From assembly GCA_002729015.1 (NCBI GenBank), contig PBVO01000017.1, positions 1 to 5,452 on the forward strand: a stretch of DNA of 5,452 nt, read 5' to 3'. Source of the DNA: Candidatus Poribacteria bacterium (lineage in GTDB: Bacteria; Poribacteria; WGA-4E; UBA9662). Below are positions 1 to 5,452 of the stretch, piece by piece. How positions within the stretch are numbered: the stretch's first letter is position 1; each line of letters opens with the position of its first letter. Below the pieces are notes generated by a model, which made no database searches, was not told the DNA's origin, and worked only from the letters and a program-made list of their open reading frames with translations. Made by a program: the position numbers and the translations under genes.

Positions 1-179
1 TTTGCTTTTATTTTTTCTCTTACAGCTATGGCATGTTTATCCTCATGGTGATTCAAAACATTTCCTCCCCCTAAAGAAGAAACTATAATGTCATGAGTCT
101 TAGAAAGCCTTTCAACGGCCGGCAAAATTCTTTCGGTTCTCCAAAAGTTTGTGCATAAAAGTGCAATCTTATTTCTCAT
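1..179 (-). CDS. Second GT-B-like transferase, 5' end only (paralogue of the gene upstream)
   Basis: This is the first 59 codons of a gene that runs off the left edge with no stop. It starts at ATG 179-177, after an AAGGGAG ribosome binding site at 187-193 with 7 nt spacing. The start lies inside the last codons of the preceding gene in another frame, giving an 11-nt overlap, so the two are probably translationally coupled. The protein begins MRNKIALLCTNFWRTER and aligns without gaps to the start of the neighbouring 373-residue protein. About 13 of the first 33 residues are identical, including the shared blocks ER, PA and THDIIV. The hydrophobic strand after the start followed by a helix and THDIIV fits the first beta-alpha-beta unit of a Rossmann-like domain. 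By analogy with its paralogue I infer a glycosyltransferase-type enzyme. The catalytic half is outside the window, so activity cannot be judged. Confidence 0.85.
   Translation of the reverse strand, partial: MRNKIALLCTNFWRTERILPAVERLSKTHDIIVSSLGGGNVLNHHEDKHAIAVREKIKA
82..95. repeat. 14-bp exact match shared by the tandem paralogues (second copy 1193-1206)
   Basis: ACTATAATGTCATG occurs on the plus strand at 82-95 and again at 1193-1206. Both copies encode the conserved HDIIV block of the two GT-B-like genes in the same frame. It reads as a remnant of gene duplication or as conserved coding sequence, not as a separate functional repeat. Confidence 0.6.
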
Positions 180-1290
180 TTTCTCGCTCCCTTATTACAT
201 CATATACAGCTTTTGCGTACACCTCTGAAGCATTACATCTTACTCCACCTGTCACTGTCCTCTCTAGAAAATCAACTCTATCCTCTTCATATTTTTTAGG
301 ATTTAGAATGAAATCAAAGTAATCGTCTCCCATATTCACTTTAGCGTAATAGTCGTCAAAATTTCCTATATCACCCAATTGAGTAAAAATAACAGTTGGG
401 ATTTTCGCCTGTATGGGCTTAAAACACATTGTAGACCCATATGATAAAATACAGACTGCATTTTCGATGAGCTTGACATCGTTTTCTACTTTCGATATGA
501 TTCTGTACTTGAGCCCATCTGGAATGTTCCTCTCAAGAATCGCGGTGTCGTTTGCTACGCTGTGCCCAAAACGATGTTTAAGCTTAAACGTGACAGGCTT
601 CTTAAGAATTCTCTGAAGCTCTAGCAGCCTCATTCTTTCGAACGTCTTTTTATCGTACAGATACCAGCCGTCTCTTTTATGTCTTGGGTCTACAAAATTG
701 ACGATTACCAGTATTTCTTCTCGTGCATGCACCATGTCAGCGACGGCATCATTATCAGGAACACCGCCCAGCAAAAAGAAATCTTTTCCTGTCATATTAG
801 CTAAGTTTTGCTTTTCCTTAGGTCCGAACACAAAAAGCTTGTCAAAAAATCTTTCGTGTCCAGTGGTTAAAACAGCGTTCCACCTCTTCTCATCTTCATT
901 TCCATGAGAGTTAGCTAGCACCGGCACGTTGTGTTTTTTGCATAGACGATAAAGCTCTGTAAGCCCTACTTTGTCCCTAGAGTCGTCTACTATTACTACA
1001 TCTGTCTCTTTATGTGGGATTTCTTTTTTGAACATGTTGATACATGCACCACGAATTTGCGGAAGCCCTCCCATCCCAGAAATAGAGGGTGAATGCAAAA
1101 CTTTGCTTATTTTATTCTTATTCTTTTCTAAGAGATCAATAAATCGATTTGCTTCATAGTCAGTATTCTTGCTTACTTGACCTGCACACATTACTATAAT
1201 GTCATGGGTATGGCGCATCTCAAGAATTGCTGGAAACATTCTCTCAGCATTTCTATGAATGGTCGCAACAAATACTACCTTCCTCTTCAT
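169..1290 (-). CDS. Probable GT-B fold glycosyl- or glycerophosphotransferase
   Basis: A 373-residue soluble protein with no signal peptide or membrane segment. The N-terminal half looks Rossmann-like: a strand at residues 4-10, THDIIV at 28-33, DVVIVDDSR at 97-105, PVLANSHGN at 123-131 and DKLFVFGP at 150-157. The C-terminal half has KLKHR at 236-240 and SYGSTMCFKPIQAKIPTVIF at 283-302. A His-Gly after a strand, a later Lys-x-His, and a Ser-x-Gly-Ser-Thr loop before an (E/K)-P-x-x-A-x-x-P-x-I segment are typical of GT-B proteins such as CDP-glycerol glycerophosphotransferases and capsule transferases. That supports donor binding in the C-terminal domain. Donor and acceptor are unknown, and a glycosyltransferase is as likely as a polyol-phosphate transferase. 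The ATG at 1290 follows AGGGA at 1296-1300, which overlaps the stop of the upstream carbamoyltransferase gene. A paralogue follows directly, overlapping by 11 nt. Function at family-fold level is moderate confidence; the gene itself is certain. Confidence 0.75.
   Translation of the reverse strand: MKRKVVFVATIHRNAERMFPAILEMRHTHDIIVMCAGQVSKNTDYEANRFIDLLEKNKNKISKVLHSPSISGMGGLPQIRGACINMFKKEIPHKETDVVIVDDSRDKVGLTELYRLCKKHNVPVLANSHGNEDEKRWNAVLTTGHERFFDKLFVFGPKEKQNLANMTGKDFFLLGGVPDNDAVADMVHAREEILVIVNFVDPRHKRDGWYLYDKKTFERMRLLELQRILKKPVTFKLKHRFGHSVANDTAILERNIPDGLKYRIISKVENDVKLIENAVCILSYGSTMCFKPIQAKIPTVIFTQLGDIGNFDDYYAKVNMGDDYFDFILNPKKYEEDRVDFLERTVTGGVRCNASEVYAKAVYDVIRERENEK
187..193 (-). promoter_or_regulatory. 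Ribosome binding site of the second GT-B-like gene
   Basis: AAGGGAG, the same heptamer and the same 7-nt spacing as before the GT-A gene, sits in the final codons of the 373-residue gene and fixes the overlapping ATG at 179 as the start. Confidence 0.8.
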
Positions 1291-1295
1291 TAATA

Positions 1296-1300
1296 TCCCT
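1296..1300 (-). promoter_or_regulatory. Ribosome binding site overlapping the carbamoyltransferase stop
   Basis: AGGGA overlaps the TAG stop (1301-1299) of the carbamoyltransferase and lies 5 nt before the ATG of the GT-B-like gene. Stop and ribosome binding site share bases, a compact coupling arrangement. Confidence 0.75.
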
Positions 1301-2927
1301 AACTTCTTTGAGCAATCAGGTTGTACTCCGGAAAATACAAGTAGTCAATTTCTGTTCCTAAGAAACAGTTTACTGCATGATTGACATCTTCACAAATAGG
1401 CTCTCTATCATTAAAGCTAGTATTCAAAATGATTGGAACACCTGAAACTTCTTCCCATTTTTTTAGAAAGTTGTAGTACCACTCATTGTCTTCTAATCTT
1501 ACAGTTTGTAGTCTGGCAGTTCCATCAAAGTGAACGACTGCTGGTACCTCTTCTTTCTTGTCTTCTTTGAAATTGAGAACAAACTGCATATAGGGTGACT
1601 CTTGATACTCAGTAAACCACTCAGATACCTTTTCTTCTAGAATCGAAGGGGCAAAAGGCCTAAACCATTGACGATGCTTCACCTTTTCGTTGATAATGTC
1701 TTTCATATTTGGGTTTCTTGGATCAGCTAAAATACTACGATTACCCAACGCTCTTCGACCTGATTCGGACTTTCCATGAAATACCGAGACTATGTTGCCC
1801 TCTGAGAGAAGCTCTGTCACACGATCCAGCGTGCATTCTTCCAAAGTAAGATCTTTGGTCGCGATAACTTCATCAAAATGATCTCTTCCCCAAACTTCGC
1901 CCAAGTAAGGAGTAAAGTTGTGCTCCCACTTAATTCGTGGCTGTCCCAAATATTCATGCCAAACTATTTGAGCTGCACCCAGAGAAAGACCTCCGTCATA
2001 AGGGACAGGAGGGATATATACGTTTTCTACTCTATCTCCGAACCATGTCTTTATTTTGCCCATTGCAACAGAGTTAAGAACGACACCGCCTGACAGACAG
2101 ATATTTTTTGTATTGGGAGCACTTTGAAGAGCAAAATCGATCAATTGATAGATTACTTTTTCTGTCGCTTTTTGGAGAGAGGCTGCTAAGTCAAATCTAT
2201 CTTGCTCGGATCTCCTTCCTATTGCTGCCCATGGCTCTAGATACGGGTGTTTTGGATCTCTGTCAGAGGTTGCACCTACAGGCTGATCTTTCGGTTTCAT
2301 CCCGGATGGCAAGATATCAACAGTTAGCATTCTCCAAAAATCATCGGAATATTTGTTTTCGTCGCCGAGCGCAGCCATTGCCATAATGGTGCCTTCTTGA
2401 CCTCCCTTGGGCCAGCCATTCTGAAGCTTGAAGATGTAGCGGGTTATTCTGGACCAGACGCCTCCAATATTAACCTCATGTGGGCGGAAAGTTCTTACGT
2501 GTTTCATGGTGTTGTCTTCACCATACCACAGAGTACATGCTGATTCTCCACCCTGCTCATCTTCGGCACCACCGCCGTCCATGGTGAGCACAACTGCATC
2601 TTTTAGATTGCTAGAGTAGAAAGCGTTGGCAGCATGAGCGCGGTGATGAGAAACAAAATGAAATTTGCCGCCGTTTTTCTCTGCAGTCTTAAGTGCCTTT
2701 TCAAACGACTCGGCATATTCCTTTGTTTTTCGAACTGGGTGAACAGAAGCGTAATGAACAATCTCGTCAGCATGCTCTGGAGAGCGTTCTGATAGAAACT
2801 TTAGAGCATCGCCTGGCGGGCATTTTTCTCTATTGTACCTTTCGTACTCAGCGTGTATCAAGGGTTTTCCATTTTCTAATACGGCAAAAGAGCAGTCATG
2901 CCCACACCAGATTCCGGCGATTTTCAT
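1299..2927 (-). CDS. O-carbamoyltransferase, NodU/CmcH/TobZ family
   Basis: A 542-residue cytoplasmic enzyme expected to use carbamoyl phosphate and ATP to form carbamoyl-adenylate and pass the carbamoyl group to a hydroxyl, probably on a sugar or nucleotide sugar. The N-terminal Kae1-like domain shows GHDCS at 9-13, HHRAHAANAF at 94-103, MDGGG at 116-120, LSGGVVLNS at 278-286 and PPVPYDGGLSLGAA at 306-319. By comparison with TobZ, H94, H98, D117 and D311 are likely metal ligands. The C-terminal YrdC-like domain begins near residue 355, with SESGRRALGNRSILADPR at 387-404, HRQWFRPFAPSIL at 418-430 and NTSFNDREPI at 502-511. The length is slightly short but complete for the family. The motif usually close to EGKVMGLAxYG reads EGTIMAMAALG at 178-188, suggesting a divergent clade. 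The start ATG lies one base after the glf stop, with AGGAG at 2937-2941 inside glf. Family assignment is firm; the acceptor is unknown, though the neighbours suggest a glycan or nucleotide sugar. Confidence 0.95.
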   Translation of the reverse strand: MKIAGIWCGHDCSFAVLENGKPLIHAEYERYNREKCPPGDALKFLSERSPEHADEIVHYASVHPVRKTKEYAESFEKALKTAEKNGGKFHFVSHHRAHAANAFYSSNLKDAVVLTMDGGGAEDEQGGESACTLWYGEDNTMKHVRTFRPHEVNIGGVWSRITRYIFKLQNGWPKGGQEGTIMAMAALGDENKYSDDFWRMLTVDILPSGMKPKDQPVGATSDRDPKHPYLEPWAAIGRRSEQDRFDLAASLQKATEKVIYQLIDFALQSAPNTKNICLSGGVVLNSVAMGKIKTWFGDRVENVYIPPVPYDGGLSLGAAQIVWHEYLGQPRIKWEHNFTPYLGEVWGRDHFDEVIATKDLTLEECTLDRVTELLSEGNIVSVFHGKSESGRRALGNRSILADPRNPNMKDIINEKVKHRQWFRPFAPSILEEKVSEWFTEYQESPYMQFVLNFKEDKKEEVPAVVHFDGTARLQTVRLEDNEWYYNFLKKWEEVSGVPIILNTSFNDREPICEDVNHAVNCFLGTEIDYLYFPEYNLIAQRS

Positions 2928-2928
2928 T

Positions 2929-4032
2929 TTATTTTTCTCCTGTTTTCAGAAATCGTTCAGCTGCTACCAGTGCTGATCCTATTACTTGATCCATGTCATA
3001 GTACTGATATTTTGCCAAACGACCACCAAAAATAACATTGGTCAGTTGTCTCACTTCTCTATTATACTCGCGAACTATAGAATTGTTATGGCTATCATTG
3101 ACAGGATAGTACGGTACCTTATCTTTTGACCACTCAATAGGAGTTTCATAAGTCACAACTGTATGGTCGGTTTTTACTTTTTCGAAATGTTTGTGCTCTA
3201 TAGATCTCGTCCAAGACACATCGTCTGATGTGTAATTTATAACGGGGACTCCTTGTACGTTTTCTTTTGGCACCAGCATGTGGGTAAAGTTTAGTGTTCT
3301 ATACTCTAGCTCGCCGTGTTTATAGTCAAAGTACGCGTCTAGCGGGCCGGTGTACACAGTAGTTTTTGCTTTTGACTCCCACATATCTTTGTCTTCTAGA
3401 AAGTCTACTTCTAATTTTACGTCAATATCCTTCAGAAGATTGTCGAATATTTGTGTGTACCCACCTTTAGGAATTCCACAATACTTGTCGTTATAGTAGT
3501 TCGCATCGTAGGTTAAGCGAAATGGAAGCCTCTTGATTATAAATGAGGGCAAATCTTTCGGATCTTTCTTCCACTGTTTTTTAGTATAGCCCTTAACTAG
3601 CTTTTCATAGACGTCTGTGCCCAGTTGAGACAATACCCATTCTTCTAAATTCTTTGGATCGTCAAACTCAACTTTTGTCTCTTCTATTTTTGCCATTGCT
3701 TCTTCGGGAGTAGTTACACCCCAAAGCTGGTGAAACGTCCACATGTTGAACGGAAGAGAATATAAGTGGCCCTTATAGTTTGCTACTGGTGAATAGATAA
3801 ACTGTCTGAACTCTGCAAACTTATTTACATAGTCCCATATTTTATCACTATTGGTGTGAAATATGTGTGGACCATACTCGTGAATATTGATCCCATTATT
3901 ATTTCTAGTGTAGCAGTTTCCACCTATATGTGTTCTCTTGTCAATAACAAGACATTTTTTCCCGGCTTTTGTTATTTCATGAGCAAAAACTGATCCGAAA
4001 AAACCTGCCCCTACAACAAGAACATCATACAT
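2929..4032 (-). CDS. glf: UDP-galactopyranose mutase
   Basis: A 367-residue flavoenzyme, full family length, that interconverts UDP-galactopyranose and UDP-galactofuranose using reduced FAD as a nucleophile. This gives the furanose donor for surface or other glycans. It opens with the FAD-binding VGAGFFGSVFAHE at 7-19, then IGGNCY at 36-41 and EYGPHIFHT at 52-60. The substrate domain has SLPFNMWTFHQLWG at 92-105, YTKKQW at 149-154, RLPFR at 168-172, PKGGY at 188-192, TRSIEHKHF at 275-283 and YYPVND at 308-313. FGGRLAKYQYYDMDQVIGSA at 335-354 closes the FAD site. W154, R168 or R172, R276 and Y309 appear to match the uracil- and diphosphate-binding residues known from Klebsiella UGM, so I see no missing key residue. 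The start ATG directly precedes the first Rossmann strand, with AAGGA at 4037-4041 and a short 4-nt spacing. An alternative is a UDP-arabinopyranose-type substrate, since mutases of this fold can accept related sugars. Confidence 0.96.
   Translation of the reverse strand: MYDVLVVGAGFFGSVFAHEITKAGKKCLVIDKRTHIGGNCYTRNNNGINIHEYGPHIFHTNSDKIWDYVNKFAEFRQFIYSPVANYKGHLYSLPFNMWTFHQLWGVTTPEEAMAKIEETKVEFDDPKNLEEWVLSQLGTDVYEKLVKGYTKKQWKKDPKDLPSFIIKRLPFRLTYDANYYNDKYCGIPKGGYTQIFDNLLKDIDVKLEVDFLEDKDMWESKAKTTVYTGPLDAYFDYKHGELEYRTLNFTHMLVPKENVQGVPVINYTSDDVSWTRSIEHKHFEKVKTDHTVVTYETPIEWSKDKVPYYPVNDSHNNSIVREYNREVRQLTNVIFGGRLAKYQYYDMDQVIGSALVAAERFLKTGEK
2937..2941 (-). promoter_or_regulatory. Ribosome binding site of the carbamoyltransferase, inside glf
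   Basis: AGGAG falls within the last sense codons of glf, 9 nt before the carbamoyltransferase ATG. The glf TAA lies between the site and the start, so a ribosome finishing glf ends almost on the next start. Confidence 0.75.
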
Positions 4033-4036
4033 AGCA

Positions 4037-4041
4037 TCCTT
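4037..4041 (-). promoter_or_regulatory. Ribosome binding site of glf, short spacing
   Basis: AAGGA lies in the 19-nt gap after the glycosyltransferase stop, only 4 nt before the glf ATG. The family fixes the start, because the Rossmann strand begins at residue 3, so the close spacing is real rather than a misplaced start. Confidence 0.65.
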
Positions 4042-4051
4042 CGCCTAATCG

Positions 4052-5146
4052 TTAGTCTGACAGCCAATCATCCATGTAATCTAGATTTTTACTGGTAGTT
4101 GGTGCGCTGTCCTGAGGTTCTTCGTGCACTTCAGACGAAGGCGTTCCATCAAATAAAGTTACAGGTCCCTCAGAATACAACACACTCATATTGTTCTTTG
4201 TATCGTACTTTAGAAGATCACCCTGTTGATCTCTAGCGTAATCCCATCCGATTCCTCGACATGTATCTGTAAATGATACAGGTCTTTGAGATTCTTGTAA
4301 TTGAGCATGCTGTTCTGGGGTTACCATTTCATAATACAGCCCATCTGTTCCAAAAGGTGGCAAGTAGTGTCCTACTCTATTTTCTCCCCTGACGATGGCA
4401 TGCATTCCTCTTGGATCATTCCAGACAGCAGCAAAAGACGGGATGTGTGGGCAAAACATAAAATTAAGAAGTCCCGATTGAACCGCCTTGGCAGACATTA
4501 CATCTTCTGCGCTAGTAAAGCCATCTACTGTTTTTTCTTTAAGATCAATTGGGTAGTTTCCAATTTTGTCAAAGAGTTTTGGATTGAACAAGCCAGTCGT
4601 TCCCAAATGGATGTTTCTAAGCTGCCAATATTTGCTTTGTGTAATTGGTGATGTCTGCGGAGGAGAGCCTTGTACTATGTTGTTCTCAACAGAAACTCTT
4701 CTGATAATGTGGACAGATTGATGTGCCTGATTTGAAAGCGCAAAATCTACTACTGAAGCTGCAAATGCGTGTGTGTTTATTAGTTGGCTATCATCCTGAA
4801 GAAAGCATATTACATTATCTGGTGGGGACGTCGACCATGGTAGATCCTGATTTACTCGTGAAAGGATTTCGTTTTTTCCTTTCCACTCATCATTAGACGG
4901 ATCTCTTTCAGGTCGATACACAACCTCGTCAATAGTTTCACATGAATCTAAAAACTCTCGAGCACCAGGCTCAGTCGTCCCGTTATCGACATAGATGACA
5001 CGCGTGTTGATTGTATCAGAGTAGTCATCTTTGAAAATCTGCAAACTTCTGAGAAGCGCTTTACTATACAACAGTCGATTGCATGCTGTTATTCCAATTA
5101 GCAGATTTACTTTTGGTACATTGGTTGTCTCTACAGATTCGGTCAC
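4052..5146 (-). CDS. GT-A fold (family 2-like) glycosyltransferase with acidic C-terminal tail
   Basis: A 364-residue soluble protein. After a short polar leader, residues 13-36 read as the first strand and helix of a GT-A domain (LLIGITACNR at 15-24). RVIYVDNGT at 49-57 follows, and VICFLQDDS at 112-120 supplies the DxD-like metal and nucleotide-sugar motif (D118, D119). SAEDVM at 211-216 could hold the acidic catalytic or acceptor residues found further along in these enzymes. It probably transfers a sugar from a nucleotide donor, plausibly the UDP-furanose made by the adjacent mutase, but this is inferred from position only. The last 29 residues (336-364) are a low-complexity acidic tail ending YMDDWLSD, with no membrane helix. 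The start is GTG at 5146-5144, chosen because AAGGGAG at 5154-5160 sits 7 nt upstream. It begins 2 nt after the cupin stop, and the glf start follows 19 nt after its own stop. Confidence 0.8.
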   Translation of the reverse strand: MTESVETTNVPKVNLLIGITACNRLLYSKALLRSLQIFKDDYSDTINTRVIYVDNGTTEPGAREFLDSCETIDEVVYRPERDPSNDEWKGKNEILSRVNQDLPWSTSPPDNVICFLQDDSQLINTHAFAASVVDFALSNQAHQSVHIIRRVSVENNIVQGSPPQTSPITQSKYWQLRNIHLGTTGLFNPKLFDKIGNYPIDLKEKTVDGFTSAEDVMSAKAVQSGLLNFMFCPHIPSFAAVWNDPRGMHAIVRGENRVGHYLPPFGTDGLYYEMVTPEQHAQLQESQRPVSFTDTCRGIGWDYARDQQGDLLKYDTKNNMSVLYSEGPVTLFDGTPSSEVHEEPQDSAPTTSKNLDYMDDWLSD

Positions 5147-5148
5147 TT

Positions 5149-5452
5149 TTAGTCTCCCTTGTGAATCCTTATTGAGTCTTCATCAAAATGTTGAGTTGAA
5201 AACTCGTATACTTTAGTCTCTTCAAGCGCGATCATTCGATGCTTGAGCCCAGGATAGATGTGAAATGCTTGGCCCGGGCCCAGAATAATACTATTGGCAG
5301 ATTCTATGTCTTCATCATCTGAGTACAACAAGTTAATCTTTCCCGTATGGACAAACAGTACTTCGTCCTTAATCTTGTGATAGTGCCAAGAGCACTGCTT
5401 GCCCTGCTCAAAGAACAAAAGCTTGCCACAATACTCAGGTTTGTTCACTATC
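5149..5452 (-). CDS. Sugar-type cupin (3' part; 5' end outside window)
   Basis: At least 100 codons of a small single-domain beta-barrel cupin. Counting from the GTG at 5448, the first cupin motif is complete as G16-x5-H22-x-H24-x4-E29-x6-G36 (GKQCSWHYHKIKDE). The second motif contains the proline-glycine turn and H70 (YPGLKHRM at 65-72). H22, H24, E29 and H70 are the expected metal ligands. The HYHKxKDE form is common in cupins found in surface-sugar loci, where they act on sugar phosphates or have unproven roles in nucleotide-sugar metabolism. The frame stays open up to the edge, and the residues just before and after the GTG (IVNKPEYCGKLL) look like the interior of the usual WIVNNxxYCGKLL segment. 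The GTG is therefore probably not the true start and more N-terminal sequence, or a larger fused protein, lies outside. The stop is 2 nt from the glycosyltransferase start. Enzymatic role uncertain. Confidence 0.88.
   Translation of the reverse strand, partial: IVNKPEYCGKLLFFEQGKQCSWHYHKIKDEVLFVHTGKINLLYSDDEDIESANSIILGPGQAFHIYPGLKHRMIALEETKVYEFSTQHFDEDSIRIHKGD
5154..5160 (-). promoter_or_regulatory. Ribosome binding site deciding the GTG start of the GT-A glycosyltransferase
   Basis: AAGGGAG lies 7 nt before the GTG at 5146 and inside the last codons of the cupin gene. It supports the GTG start and suggests coupled translation of the two genes. Confidence 0.8.

Noticed and set aside
413..1159. 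Three plus-strand open frames of 62-69 codons opposite the 373-residue gene
   Set aside because: Short, serine- and leucine-rich antisense readings with no start signals; shadows of the minus-strand gene.
2108..2989. Plus-strand open frames of 92 and 98 codons opposite the carbamoyltransferase and glf end
   Set aside because: Their residues are composition-driven and antisense to strongly conserved family motifs; no independent coding evidence.
4033..4051. 19-nt gap between the glycosyltransferase and glf as a promoter or terminator site
   Set aside because: It is too short for either, shows no hairpin, and is accounted for by the glf ribosome binding site.
4301..4651. 116-codon plus-strand open frame opposite the GT-A gene
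   Set aside because: It lies wholly antisense to a gene with clear motifs, has no ribosome binding site I can see and no recognisable domain; it is a shadow frame.
5271..5280. GGCCCGGGCC perfect 10-bp palindrome, GC-rich against the AT-rich background
   Set aside because: It encodes the Gly-Pro-Gly turn of the cupin fold and has no loop or U-tract, so it is explained by coding and is neither a terminator nor an evident operator.

Overview
The window is one stretch of a tightly packed operon read entirely from the minus strand, that is, right to left. In transcription order it holds: the 3' part of a sugar-type cupin gene (5452-5149), a GT-A fold glycosyltransferase (5146-4052), UDP-galactopyranose mutase glf (4032-2929), a NodU/CmcH/TobZ-type O-carbamoyltransferase (2927-1299), a probable GT-B fold transferase (1290-169), and the 5' end of a second gene of that same family (179 to beyond position 1). 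Neighbouring genes are 19 nt apart or less, and the last pair overlaps by 11 nt. Each start after a junction has a purine-rich ribosome binding site, mostly lying inside the preceding gene. No gap is large enough for a separate promoter or terminator, and I see no RNA gene, mobile element or CRISPR array.

Taken together the genes point to making and decorating a glycan. Glf would supply UDP-galactofuranose or a related furanose donor, the GT-A and GT-B proteins would transfer sugars or other head groups, and the carbamoyltransferase would cap a hydroxyl with a carbamoyl group. The cupin would act on a sugar phosphate or nucleotide sugar, or serve as a small sugar-modifying or regulatory protein. 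An O-antigen, capsule or exopolysaccharide locus is the simplest reading. No membrane-embedded component (flippase, polymerase, ABC exporter) is inside the window, so the destination of the product cannot be read here.

The source is a bacterium or a bacterial virus: operon layout, Shine-Dalgarno sites, one GTG start, and moderately AT-rich DNA (roughly 40% GC by eye). I cannot name a taxon. Large phages, especially aquatic ones, also carry carbamoyltransferases and glycosyltransferases, so a viral origin stays open. There are no structural, replication or housekeeping genes to decide it.

The points most worth a second look are the one-base coupling of glf with the carbamoyltransferase, the tandem paralogous genes at the left edge, the divergent motif in the carbamoyltransferase, and the fact that the cupin gene really continues past the right edge.
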